A stretch of DNA of 64,000 bases, from assembly GCA_964016985.1 (NCBI GenBank), contig OZ024835.1:1805501-1869500 (forward strand), given 5' to 3'. This stretch comes from Anodontia alba (lineage: Eukaryota > Mollusca > Bivalvia > Lucinida > Lucinidae). Shown in pieces: positions 44,041-55,374 of this stretch. Each line of letters begins with the position of its first letter. Position 1 is the first letter of the stretch. The notes below the pieces were generated by a model. The model had not been told where the DNA came from and did not search any database. It worked only from the letters and a program-made list of their open reading frames with translations. Made by a program: the position numbers and the translations under genes.

Positions 44041-44326
44041 CATTACGAAAACACGCCTATTCAAATATATTGAACATTTTACAACCAAAAAAGGAAAATT
44101 TTCAGATGAAAAAACTATGATATTTTTCATATTTCTGCTCAAACATAGATTGTGGGTACTCGTTAGAACCGCCTCGACGAGGCGGTTCTAACGAGTACCC
44201 ACAATATATGTTTTGAGAGAAATATGAAAAATATCAGAACTTTTTATCTGAAAATTTTCATTTTTTTTTTTTTTTTTTTTTGTGGTAAAATTTTCAGCAT
44301 ATTTGAATAGGCATGTTTTCGTAATG
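44041..44326. mobile_element. MITE family A, fully palindromic version
   Basis: Both ends are the CATTACGAAAACACGCC...TATTCAAATATATT type, so the whole 286 bp folds on itself. The right arm is interrupted by T20. Ordinary copies have two different halves. Confidence 0.9.
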
Positions 44327-44329
44327 CAG

Positions 44330-45014
44330 CGAGGATCCACAATAACTCACTGAGAGCAACCAACACTAGAACCACGTTCTGTGGCGTCTATACTGGATCT
44401 TGGCCGTCTACACTGGGTCCGGGTCTGCACTTTTTGTTCAGCCCTGTCTGTTCGAATACTCAAGGTGAATACGGTAGGCTGCTGACCAATGTTTAAACAT
44501 ATCAGTACACAGGTACCGCTTTTCTTCTATAATTAAAGTTCATGGGCGGATCCAGATTGGGTTCGAAGGGGTTCAGTCGAACACAACCTTGACTTGCGTA
44601 CTTTTATCGCATGTTTCGGGGAACCCGACACGTAATACTCAATTGAGGGTGTTGTCGTATGAAGAGATAGATAGACTCAAAATTTCATTTTCATAGGACT
44701 CAAAATTTCATTTTCATAGGACATTTTGGATAAATTTTGGATACCGTGTTTACCCTAAATATACGCACAACTCTTTGTACTTCAAATAGTTCAACAATCC
44801 AATTTCACTACCCGTGAATGTGTCTTAAAGTGCTTGATTAGTGGCAAACAGTGTAGACCCAGATCTGGGTCTTCACTGTTTGCTCAAGCCTTCGTAAAGT
44901 GAAAGTACAAATCAAACCCCCCTTTCTGAAATTTTGAATCCTTTGTGAAATAAACCTGGATCCGCCCCTGAAGTTCGTGGCCTGTATCAATATCCTTATA
45001 TATAATTACACTTA
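44330..45014. other. Intergenic DNA with dispersed repeat
   Basis: A GTCTACACTGGGTCCGGGTC-type repeat (44350-44440) and a GTAGACCCAGATCTGGGTCT palindrome (44838-44890). TCAAAATTTCATTTTCATAG is directly repeated at 44678 and 44700. No gene. Confidence 0.45.
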
Positions 45015-46053
45015 TTAGCAAAATTGCTACTTTCCCACTATATAATTAAGTCCTACAGAAAAACAGCAGACGTCATTCTAAGATGCTTGTTTTTTGTGGT
45101 GTTTTTTCGTAAAAAAAAAAAATAATAAAAGACTCACTGGTTTTATGGTCTCGAAAAGAAAATAACATGTCGTCTGTTTTTGCATCGACGTAAATGACAT
45201 GTTGTATAAATATCATGTGCCCGTTGGGATTTCTTTCATGATTGGAGGTGTTAAGTTTTCTTCAGATCATTCGAAATTGAAATACGCTTTAAAATATCGT
45301 ATGCATACCAATTATTAGGACAGCGGGCTTAAGCAAACAGTGTTGGTCATGATCAATACGTGGCGTCTGGTCAGGGTTTACACTGTTTACCACTCATTCA
45401 TTAATTTTAGACACATCAACATAGTGAAACGGAATTGTTGAAATTTTGAGACAAAGATAGATAGCTAAGGCATCCAACTATTTAAGGCAAAGTAAATAAC
45501 TCAAGAACTGATATAATCTAATATATACAACATATATGTAACATACACATTAACTTGAATAAAAACACACACAATAAAGAAATTGCATTTATTTATCTCT
45601 TACCTGTATCTGAAGACCATTATTGTGTTCTTGAAAGCATGCTAAATTATTCGAACGTTAAAGATAAAGATCACTTTGCTGTGTTAAAATTGCTCATTAA
45701 CTGTTGTACACTTCTATGCCGCGTCGAATTTGTTGCCCTACATATATTTTATAGTAATGTCAACATATTGATCTGGTTCAAAATACAATCGATGCTCATA
45801 GAAGCGTACGCTTTATTGATTTATTTTAAAATAAAATCAATACGAGTTTTGTAATATAAAGACGTGCGTTTGTGCTGCATATGTACTTTTGTTGTTGCTT
45901 TTCCTTGCTTACTATTAGAATTTATAAAGGAGCCATGCAACATGGCTAAAAAAAAACAAAAAAAAAAAACAAAAAAAAAACAAAAAACGTATGTGCCTTT
46001 TGGCACCACGAAAACATACCTATATAGTTTTGACCCCCTTAAACCCCCATTTT
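45015..46053. repeat. ~1.04-kb duplication, copy 1 (left of gap)
   Basis: Colinear and nearly identical to 46254-47436 starting at TTAGCAAAATTGCTACTTTC. It breaks inside a family A MITE at the N gap. Differences are a few substitutions and indels and the lack of the family E palindrome. Confidence 0.93.
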
Positions 46054-46253
46054 NNNNNNNNNNNNNNNNNNNNNNNNNNNNNNNNNNNNNNNNNNNNNNN
46101 NNNNNNNNNNNNNNNNNNNNNNNNNNNNNNNNNNNNNNNNNNNNNNNNNNNNNNNNNNNNNNNNNNNNNNNNNNNNNNNNNNNNNNNNNNNNNNNNNNNN
46201 NNNNNNNNNNNNNNNNNNNNNNNNNNNNNNNNNNNNNNNNNNNNNNNNNNNNN
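46054..46253. other. 200-N assembly gap
   Basis: Exactly 200 N, a fixed-size placeholder. Reading frames crossing it are meaningless. Confidence 1.
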
Positions 46254-47436
46254 TTAGCAAAATTGCTACTTTCCGCTATATAATTAAGTCCTACAGAAAA
46301 ACAGCAGACGTCATTCTAAGATGCTTGTTTTTTGGGGTGTTTTTTCGTAAAAAAAAAAAATAATAAAAGACTCACTGGTTTTATGGTCTCGAAAAGAAAA
46401 TAACATGTCGTCTGTTTTTGCAATCGACATAAATGCCATGTTGTATAAATATCATGTGCCCGTTGGGATTTTTTTCATGGTTGGAGGTGTTAAGTTTCTT
46501 CAGATCATTCGAAATTGAAATACGCTTTAAAATATCGTATGCATACTAATTATTAGGACAGCGGGCTTAAGCAAACAGTGTTGGTCATGATCAATACGTG
46601 GCGTCTGGTCAGGGTTTACAATGTTTACCACTCATTCATTAATTTTAGACACATCAACATAGTGAAACGGAATTGTTGAAATTTTGAGACAAAGATAGAT
46701 AGCTAAGGCATCCAACTATTTAAGGCAAAGTAAATAACTCAAGAACTGATATAGTCTAATATATACAACATATATGTAACATAAACATTAACTTGAATAA
46801 AAACACACACAATCAAGAAATTGCATTTATATATCTCTTACCTGTATCTCAAGATCATTATTGTGTTCTTGAAAGCATGCTAAATTATTCGAACGTTAAT
46901 CACTTTGCTGTGTTAAAATTGCTCATTAACTGTTTTACCCCAGCTAGCATTCTACGTAAATCTACATCGGGCCGTCATCGGCCCGTCAGCTACCCTGACG
47001 GGCCGGTGACGGCCCGATATAGATTTACGTAGAATGCTGACTGGGACACTTCTATGCCGCGTCGAATTTGTTGCCCTACATATATTTTATAGTAATGTCA
47101 ACATATTGATCTGGTTCAAAATACAATCGATGCCCATAGAAGCGTACGCTTTATTGATTTATTTTAAAATAAAATCAATGCGAGTTTTGTAATATAAGAC
47201 ATGCGTTTGTGCTGCATATGTACTTTTGTTGTTGCTTTTCCTTGTTTACTATTAGAATTTATAAAGGAGCCATGCAACATGGCTAAAAAAAAAAAAAAAA
47301 CAAAAAAAAAACAACAAAAAAAAAACAACAAAAAACAAAAAACAAACAAACAAAAAAAAAAAAACAAAAAACGTACGTGCCTTTTGGCACCACGAAAACA
47401 TACCTATATAGTTTTGACCCCCTTAAACCCCACTTT
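46254..47436. repeat. ~1.04-kb duplication, copy 2 (right of gap)
   Basis: Same order as copy 1 with a family E insertion at about 46938-47045 and a longer A/AAC run (47283-47370). Confidence 0.93.
46938..47045. mobile_element. Palindromic MITE family E, copy 2
   Basis: Palindrome with arms CCCAGCTAGCATTCTACGTA ... GGGCCGTCATCGGCCCGTCA. Copy 1 of the surrounding duplication has the empty site CTGTTGTACACTTC (about 45700-45713). The comparison implies at most a 2-bp (AC) duplication. Confidence 0.92.
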
Positions 47437-47567
47437 TATATAGAAAAACTGGGTTTACAGGTATACGTATTGTTTTTCTTATTTTGCTAAAAAACATAGA
47501 TTGTGGGTACTCATTAGAACCACCGCGCCGAGACCGTTCCAGTGAGTACCCATAATCTTTGTTTTGA

Positions 47568-47666
<99 letters not shown>

Positions 47667-47763
47667 TATATATAAAATACGTTTGTTTGTTTTTTTGTCT
47701 GTAAATTTTCAGTTTTTGGAGGTGAAATTTTCTGTATATTTGAATAGGCGTGTTTTCGTAATG
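47388..47763. mobile_element. MITE family A with (TA)n expansion
   Basis: Ends CACCACGAAAACATACCTAT and GAATAGGCGTGTTTTCGTAATG. About 100 bp of TA repeat (47571-47674) has replaced part of the right half. Confidence 0.9.
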
Positions 47764-48647
47764 AAAAGCAAAACTATAAGCGAAGATACCCAGGAAATGC
47801 CACAATCACGAATCACAAAATTTTAGAATACATTCCTTTTCAGAAGAGAAGCAAAACAATTCTGACACAGTTGCCTCCCCCTGGAATTGTATCGTTTCTC
47901 TTAATCTACTGAAGCAAAGCAATTATTTTGACGACTCGCATTTACTCCCAGTGCACATGGCACACTTGTTTGTATTTTGGGGCGTATTTTGGAGGTAGAC
48001 AAAAAGCACACTGGCTGAAATCTGAAGACTGCGGAATTGCTTGACTGTGCGCTTAAAGGCATGTGCGGTAATTAGTCGAATACGGTACGTGTATTTCACC
48101 ATTTTGTACAAACAACATTTGTGACTTCTACTTTGCTTTCCTCTACACCGAAATCCTTCCGAAAGGGATCTACTCTAAAAGGAATATTTGCTCCTAGGAG
48201 AATAAGGGAGAAAGAAGAGAAGAAAAAACACAAAAAAACAAAAACGTTTTGATAACTGCCTTCATGAAAGTACATTTATTCCTTTAATGCACTGAGAAAT
48301 GCTAAGGCTATGAGAAATTGAAGACCATGAGAAACAGAAGACGCAAAACTGTATAAAAAAGAAGTAGACAAAGACTCAAGTTGGCTGACTAAGCTTTTTT
48401 TCTGGATTTGGTTTGTTCTGTATTTTCACAGGATCATGATAGTCTGTGTTCACAGCAGCTGCTGTCCAGTACTTGTTTGGAGGCCATAGAACGTCACCTC
48501 GTACTTCGATACAGTTCTGATATTAAATATTTGGTCTTTTGGAAATTTGAGCCCATATATTATTATCAATAAGGAAACACTTAAAAATTATCAGCGGCGG
48601 ACAAATGTTGTGTATGCGATGTTTTTTTTTTTTTTTGTTTTGTTTTG

Positions 48648-48650
<3 letters not shown>

Positions 48651-48737
<87 letters not shown>
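48651..48737. repeat. (GT)n microsatellite
   Basis: About 43 GT dinucleotides following a TTTTG-rich stretch; adjoins a half copy of MITE family F (48738-48786). Confidence 0.97.
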
Positions 48738-48738
<1 letters not shown>

Positions 48739-48786
48739 GCATCGACGATGATTCGACGTTGTCTCAACGTTGCGTGTCCGCTGGGA

Positions 48787-49026
48787 AATTGTTCAAAACC
48801 AATGATGTCTTAGTTAACGTAAAATTACTTTGATCATTAAATATGGCATAGACGCTAATATTTTTGCTGAAAAAAAATGTGAGAAGCTTTTGTAAATTTT
48901 GCAAAAGCTGCTCACATATTTTTCAGCAAAAATACCTGTGAATTAGATACTGTACTTATTAGAGCAATTAACATTTTGACCACTAACGAGCTCGTTACGC
49001 TAACAATGCTTTGAACAACTGGGCCC
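48787..49026. mobile_element. MITE family G, copy 3
   Basis: Left end AATTGTTCAAAACC, right end GCTTTGAACAACTGGGCCCA. Central hairpin TTTTTGCTGAAAAAAAATGTG and complement. Confidence 0.85.
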
Positions 49027-49373
49027 ATATATTTTCTCTCTTTTATTTATTTTTTTTTATTTTATTTATTTTTATTATTTTAGGAAAAAGTGCAAACATG
49101 AAATACGAAACTGTCTGTTTGGGTCATTTTAGATTTGTGGTGAGTAAAGCTAAAGAAATTGACAAAAGCCTAAAATAAGCATATCTCGGGATATGGCACT
49201 TACTGAGTTTTTCTTATTTCTTCATGAAAACATGTTGTGTATACTCATTAGAAGCGCCTCGGTGAGGCCAAAACCACATGTTTACGTGGAGAAATAAGAA
49301 ACAAAAAAGTATTATGTAGGTACCCCCCCTACCCCCCCCCCTCTCCCCCGCCTTATCTGGAGGTATGGATAAG

Positions 49374-49712
49374 TACAGACAACCCTCTTTATACCGACAC
49401 TCGATACAACGACAATTTTTGTTTATAATGGCAATGTGACTGTCATAAAACTTCAGCTTAAGAGGTAACAATTAGTCACAAATTATGCAAGAATATTGTA
49501 TTTAATTCTTAAAAGAAAGATACGTTTTGGATATTTACTAGAATCGCCTCATGAGGCGATTCTAACAAATATCCAAAACATATGCTCTATGAGGAAATAA
49601 GAACAAAAAAAAAGACCTTTTTTTTCCACATATCCATCTGTTCATTATTCTGTACAACAACAATTTCATTTTAATGGCAACGTCTTTGGGAACAGTAACG
49701 AGATTCACTGTA
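49374..49712. mobile_element. MITE family C, copy 2
   Basis: Starts TACAGACAACCCTCTTTATA, ends GAGATTCACTGTA. Central hairpin TTTTGGATATTTACTAGAAT / ATTCTAACAAATATCCAAAA. Confidence 0.85.
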
Positions 49713-49757
49713 CCTGGTTAAGGCTAAAATAAGAATGAATATATTTTCGACAAGTAG

Positions 49758-50036
49758 CATTACGAAAACATGCCTATTCAAATATATTGAAAATTTACCA
49801 CCATAAACATTGAAAATTTTCAGATAAAAAATCCTGATATTGTTCATATTTCTGCTCAAAACATAGATTGTGGGTACTCGTTAGAACCGCCTCGGCGAGG
49901 CGGTTCTAACGAGTACCCACAATCTATGTTTTTGAACAGAAATAAGAAAAATAATGTATAACCCTGTAAACCCCAGTTTTACTATATAAAAATGGGGTTT
50001 AAGGGGTCAGAATTATATAGGCGTGTTTTCGTGATG
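49758..50036. mobile_element. MITE family A, best-preserved copy
   Basis: CATTACGAAAACATGCCTAT at one end and TATAGGCGTGTTTTCGTGATG at the other. The core stem GATTGTGGGTACTCGTTAGA-ACCGCCTCG/CGAGGCGGT... is a perfect palindrome. Confidence 0.95.
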
Positions 50037-50538
50037 GACTATTTGTCGATGATCAGCTAGTTTCTCAAGATCGATGATCGACCATTAAATTCTGTCTGAT
50101 TCCAACACTAATATTTAGTATCGGTGCTCAAACGTTTTTGCAATATTTAGAATACATACGGTACATTGACCACATAGGCAGGATTTCTTCAGCAGACGCA
50201 ATATAAAAGAGATTGAATATATCATTTCGCACTCGTCTAGCCAGAAGCAGCAACGTGACAAGAAATCGGCGACCTGTCTAAATGATTATTGGATGTAAGT
50301 GCTTTAAACCTTTGGTATAACTATATTATTAAACGTTTAGCATGATAGATAAATTTTCAGCAGACGATATTTTAAAATATTTTCTTTTTTTTTCTTCTTC
50401 TTATTTTCTTAGAAAATAGACTTTGATATTTCATGCAAATAAGGAGAAAATTTGCATGATTTGTCAAACGCTATTTTCTGGGGATAATACGAAAAAACTA
50501 TCATCATTTTGTCGTCTGCTGAAACTGCCAGAGAGTAA

Positions 50539-50870
50539 TACAGACAACTCTATTTATGCCGACACTCGATACAACGACAAAACTCGTTATAATGACAATT
50601 TGACTGTCACGAAACCTTCGCTTAAGAGGTAACAGTTAGTCACAAATTATTTAAGAATGTTATATTTATTATTTTAAAGAAACATATGTTTTGGATATTG
50701 TTAGAATCGCCTCACAAATTATCGAAAATATGTTCTGTGAGGATATAAGGACAAAACAAGACCTTTATTGCATATCAATCGGCTCATTAAGAATTCTTTA
50801 TAATAGCAAGTTCATTTAATGGCAACGTCTTTGGGAACAAACGCTGTCGTTGTAACGAGGGTTCATTGTA
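50539..50870. mobile_element. MITE family C, copy 3
   Basis: Starts TACAGACAACTCTATTTATG, ends CGTTGTAACGAGGGTTCATTGTA. The central hairpin has lost most of one arm. Confidence 0.82.
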
Positions 50871-50903
50871 AATGTTAAGGGGACTTGGTACACATGTTAG
50901 ATT

Positions 50904-50989
50904 CCCAGTCAACATTCAGCGTCAAAATAACATTTCTACGTCGCAGCGACGTCGAAGCAACGTTATTTTGACGCTGAATGTTTGCTGGG
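50904..50989. mobile_element. Palindromic MITE family F-like
   Basis: CCCAGTCAACATTCAGCGTC ... GACGCTGAATGTTTGCTGGG with AACGT/ACGTC-rich centre. Confidence 0.75.
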
Positions 50990-51049
50990 TTTTCCACCTG
51001 TTTATTTTTTTACAAAAGAGACAATTTTATTACCAGTTCTGTTTGTAGT

Positions 51050-51550
51050 CCTGCACACGAAGACCCTGTAAAATTTGCTCCCTAGAAGAGGGCTCTTCAT
51101 CTTTGCTTCATTATAGGCGTTATCTGTGATTTATTCTTGTCCGAAATGATTCATGGATGATTCATGGATGAGTTGAAGACCCCCACGCAGACCGAACAAT
51201 AAATGTATAAATGTTTTTTTTTTTTTTTTTTTTTTTTTTTTTGTTTTTTTACTACAATGGAAACGAAGGTTGAGGTTAGGATCCCGTAAAGTCCAAGGCG
51301 GTTAATTCATTGAGGTAATTTTTGTGAAATGTTCTGTAGTGTTTCACTTACAAATGTTTTTGTTTTATCAATTATGCAAAAAAGGTAAGAGAAAAGTCCA
51401 GTGAGTGCCACAATCACAAACCGCAGCCCTTCCCAGACTGATGCAAGTTATAGATATAAATTAAGTTTGGGTAACAAAATTACCACCTTTTTGGGAAAGG
51501 GCTGCCAAATCTGCTTGCCACCTGTTCTTTTAGTGACTGTTTAATTGCGT
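51050..51550. repeat. Left arm of a 3.3-kb inverted repeat
   Basis: Blocks at 51105-51212 (TTCATTATAGGCGTTATCTG ...), 51325-51370 and 51455-51545 (ACCACCTTTTTGGGAAAGGG ...) recur inverted at 54315-54405, 53945-54010 and 53825-53925. T30 lies at 51213-51242. Confidence 0.75.
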
Positions 51551-51763
51551 TTGTCTGTCTTTTCCTTTAATGTTGAGAAATGGATGTGGATCTGATTGTA
51601 ACAGTTCCTGAGTCACTTATTTACTTTTCAAAAGGAAAGAACTTTCTTCTAAGACGAGCAAATATTTTCCTTTTAATGTACACAACTTTTTGGACGGGAG
51701 GCAAAAATGTTGACGGAATTGCCCCATCTGAAAGAGTATCAATTTCCGCTACATCAGAAAAAG

Positions 51764-52110
51764 TACAGTGGACTCCCGTTATCTCGAACTCGCTTATCTC
51801 GAATAACCGTTTATTTCGAAATAAAAATCTGGTCCTTATTTTGATATCGAAACTTAACAACAGGTAACAAAATATTGTGGAAAAGAGGAGAAATTGCTCC
51901 TAAGGAGCAATTTCTCCTCTTTTCCACAATATTTTCAATATATCTCTAATTTAAAGAGTTGAATTACATATTCATTTTTGAAATGTGGTTGTTCGATTTA
52001 TTTTATTATTATTTTTTTTTCAACTTTGTAAATCTGATATGTCGAGGTACGGATATCTCGAAGCATGTAAGAGAGTCCCTTGGACTTCGAGATAACGAGA
52101 GTCGACTGTA
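51764..52110. mobile_element. MITE family D, copy 2
   Basis: TACAGTGGACTCCCGTTATC ... GATAACGAGAGTCGACTGTA with internal hairpin at about 51868-51932 (GGAAAAGAGGAGAAATTGCT and complement). Same structure as 29440-29775. Confidence 0.9.
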
Positions 52111-52216
52111 TCTTATCACATATGCGGACAACGAAGGTCAAGGTCAACTTGTATATAATCAAGGAGTCTGCTCAGGGGTATTTCTGTAGGATAAATTGAT
52201 GCCCAGAGAGTGAACT

Positions 52217-52490
52217 CACCGAAACACACCTATATAATTTTGACACCATTAAACCCTACTTTTTATAGTAAAACTGGGGTTTACAGGTGTACACATTATT
52301 TTTCTTATTTCTGCTCAACAACATAAATTGTGGGTTCTCGTTAGATCCGCCTCGCCGAGGCGATTCTAACGAGTACCCACAATCTATGTTCTGAGCAGAA
52401 ATATGAAAAATATCAGAGTTTTTTATCCGAAAATTTTCAGTTTTTGAGGTGAAATTTTCCATATATTTGAATAGGCGTGTTTTCTTAATG
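52217..52490. mobile_element. MITE family A
   Basis: Ends CACCGAAACACACCTATATA and GAATAGGCGTGTTTTCTTAATG; core hairpin with CCGCCTCGCCGAGGCG. Confidence 0.88.
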
Positions 52491-52939
52491 TGGTCAGGCG
52501 GCTTGGCATAAAGTATGGTTCGTTTTCTCACAGAGCTGGGTACCATCAGAAAAAAGGTACCACGATATTATCACGATATCAAGTGTCCGATACGATACTG
52601 TATTACGATACTTTAACCCTGTTGGTTTTTGGGTCGATTGTTGAATCGACGTTTGACTGTTGGGTAACTGTTGATACATTTATGTCTAAAACAGCTAGAC
52701 GAGTGCAAACAGTATAGACCTTAATCAGACGCCATAATTTGATCTAGGTCTACACTTTTTCTTCAAACCCCTCTGTCCGAATACTTAGGGTTAAAATTGT
52801 ATACAGAAGTCTCTTTTATTATTGTGATTTATTATTGTGAATAAGGCACATCGTATGGAGATTTCTCTGAAACTAAAGGTTTTGTTGGTTTGATTTATTC
52901 GCGTTTCACGTCTCTTTCAACAGTATTTTAAACAGTCAC

Positions 52940-53212
52940 ATCATGGCGTTGTCTTGGTGTGGCACGGAGCATAATGCTTTCTTTTAGAGTGCTGCCTCAT
53001 TTAAATATCACATGACATATTCCACCAAGTCACAATACACGGACAGCGGGATGACCAGTTCTAGCTCTACTTTTTTAATGCTGAGCGCCAAGCAAAAGAG
53101 CAGCTAGTACCATTTTTTAAGTCTTTGGTATGACCCGGCCGGTGATCGACCCCAAAAACGCTCGGTCACAAAGCAGGCGATCTACCATCTGAGCCCCTGT
53201 GCCGGTTTCTGA
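52940..53212 (-). mobile_element. tRNA-derived SINE, family 2
   Basis: The minus strand starts GGCACAGGGGCTCAGATGGT (box A region) and has GGGGTCGATCACCGG (box B region). The body has AATGCTGAGCGCC and GCTGCCTCATTTAAATATCA on the plus strand. Corresponds to the SINE part of repeat R1. Confidence 0.72.
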
Positions 53213-53720
53213 ACTCAAGGTATTTTCATCGGAGAAGAAATTATTTCCTTTAATGGTAGATACCTGAACTGCTTTCGATATAACCTTAGTACTAAGGCTG
53301 GTACAATTAATCGGATAATCAATTAATTGATCGATAAATTTCTCTGTGTGTTACATAACTGTATTTACCCTTAGTATTCAGACACCTCAACTCCTTATCA
53401 TACTTTATCAAAAATTTGAAACACAATTTATTACCTACCTGGGTCTACACTGTTTGCTCAGGCCTGTTTGACCAAATACACACAATAAAATATAACATGA
53501 TAAGAGTCATGCTCAGACAGGTAAAATTATGACCAAATCTTCAATGATTACTAATCGATTATCGATCACAATGGCAGGACTGATAATCGATTTTCAGCCT
53601 TAGACCTTACCTTCTGTTTTCTGAATAATACTCTTAAGTAAAATAAACAAGTGCACTCAGGAACTGATACAATCAAATCCACATCAAGTTCTAAACATCA
53701 AAGGTACAGACAGACAAATA

Positions 53721-53827
53721 CCCAGCTAGCATTCTGTATAAATCTATATCGGGCCGTTATCGGCCCGTCAGCTACCCTGACGGGCCGATAATGGCCCGAT
53801 ATAGATTTATATAGAATGCTTACTGGG
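53721..53827. mobile_element. Palindromic MITE family E, copy 3
   Basis: CCCAGCTAGCATTCTGTATA ... GGGCCGTTATCGGCCCGTCA and complement; 107 bp, almost perfect. Confidence 0.92.
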
Positions 53828-54420
53828 TACAATTAAAAAGCCACAAAAAGAACAGGTGGCAAGCAGAGTTGGCAAGCCTTTCCCAAAAAGATGGTAACTC
53901 TATTACGCAAGATTAATTGAATATATATTTAATCTGCCTAAGTTGTTAAAAGAAAAACATTTGTAAGTGAAACTATAAGAACGTTTCACAAAACAGTACC
54001 AAAATGAAAGTAGCGCCATGGAACGGTCAGTAATAATTTACTAGCGGGTTGGGGGTGGGGGGTGGGGGGTGGGGGGGGGCGTGGTGGTTGAGGGGGGGGG
54101 GGGGGTGGCGGGAGTGCCGATCGTTCATCATACGTGGGCGAAAACCGGAGAACCCGGAAAAACCACATAACCATCCGTTAGCAGAACTTGGCTTTCCCAC
54201 ATGTAACCCGAGTGAGGCTCGAACCACAGCGGTGAGAAACCTTATGTAATAAGAGTCAACTCTCCTATCCACTAGGCTACGGTGGCTCGCCCTAAGCTTT
54301 CAAAGTGGTAAAAACATATATTTGTTCGGTCCGCGTGGAGGTCTCCTAACTCATCCATGAATCTTAGAAAACAAATAAATTACAGATAAAGCCCATAATG
54401 AAGATGAGGACGCAACAGAA
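53828..54420. repeat. Right arm of the 3.3-kb inverted repeat
   Basis: Carries the reverse complements of the left-arm blocks, interrupted by a G-rich tract and a SINE (54045-54292). Confidence 0.72.
54045..54292 (-). mobile_element. tRNA-derived SINE, family 3, with G-rich end
   Basis: The minus strand starts with a tRNA-like head (CCGTAGCCTAGTGGATAGGA, then GTGGTTCGAGCCTC). The plus-strand 54049-54110 stretch is a run of G tracts (G4-G10), a strong G-quadruplex candidate. Confidence 0.65.
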
Positions 54421-54439
54421 ACAACGTGAGACACTCGAA

Positions 54440-55130
54440 GCTGCAGACCAAAACCTATTTCAGACCTGTTCTTCACATCAAAGCCAACTTTTATTGAAAT
54501 AGTGACTATCTTGCCTGGTCTCAGTGACTATGATGTTGTGCAAGTAAATGTGAGCGTTAGACCAAGCCATACCAAGCAGACCCCATGTAATATCTCCCTA
54601 TATAAGAAAGCTGACTGGGATCAGATGAAGCAGTCTATGAAGGATTTTCATTCAGAACTCCTCACAGACCTTGCTACCACAGATGTTCAAGAATTGTCGA
54701 TAAGTTTGCTTGCAGATTTGAGCAAAGCACTGAAAAATGTCATCACGCAAACATGCCTATATAATTTTGATCCCCTTTAACCCCACTGTTATACAGTAAA
54801 ACTGGGGTTTACAGGGGTATACATTATTTTTATTATTTCTGCTCAAAAACATAGATTGTGGGTACTAGTTAGAACCGCCTCAGCGAGGCGGTTCTAACGA
54901 GTACCCACAATCTATGTTTTGAGCAGAAATATGAAGTATATTAGAATTTTTTACCTGAAATTTTTCATTTTTTGGTGGTAAAATTTTCAGAATATTTGAA
55001 TAGGCCTGTTTTCGTAATGTATTCCAACTAACAAAGCTGGCACACGTGATGGTTTTCATCCGGGTCACAGCAAAGGTCGTACAAAATGTATTACCCTTCA
55101 GAAAAGCCTCTTTACAACTCCCCGCTGGGA
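54440..55130 (+). pseudogene. Non-LTR retrotransposon endonuclease fragment split by a MITE
   Basis: The plus frame reads FTSKPTFIEIVTILPGLSDY then DVVQVNVSVRP...LYKKADWDQMK...LKNV up to 54740. It resumes after the MITE as IPTNKAGTRDGF (from 55020). PGLSDxDVV and LYKKADW are typical of the end of the AP-endonuclease domain and linker in invertebrate LINEs. Removing the MITE (54741-55019) restores the frame exactly. Confidence 0.8.
54741..55019. mobile_element. MITE family A inserted in a LINE
   Basis: Ends CATCACGCAAACATGCCTAT and GAATAGGCCTGTTTTCGTAATG. The core hairpin ACCGCCTCAGCGAGGCGGT is perfect. Confidence 0.93.
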
Positions 55131-55374
55131 TCTCATAGTCACCTATTTATGACATGCCTCTAATCTCTCTTGCATAGAGCTTAGATTAATGAGTGGTACC
55201 GTTTTTGTCTCATTTTAACTACGTCTTACTTATAACCTAAAGTAGATATAATCTAAATATCAACCTACAATGTGATTAATAATTAAGATCTTCCTTATTT
55301 CCTATATTACATGATGATGGCATGGCTTTCATACATGTAGCTCTCGAGAAAAGAGTTATAAAGATAGATATCCT

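Noticed and set aside
45864..46283. Frame of 139 codons across the N gap
   Set aside because: Half of it is unknown sequence and the rest is A-rich repeat.
48547..48833. Cys-Val repeat 'proteins'
   Set aside because: Direct translation of the (GT)n microsatellite; the same applies to 1801-2052.
51580..51867. 95-codon frame beginning MDVDLIVTVPESL
   Set aside because: Its C-terminal third is the end of MITE family D and no domain was recognised in the rest; the evidence is too weak for a gene call.
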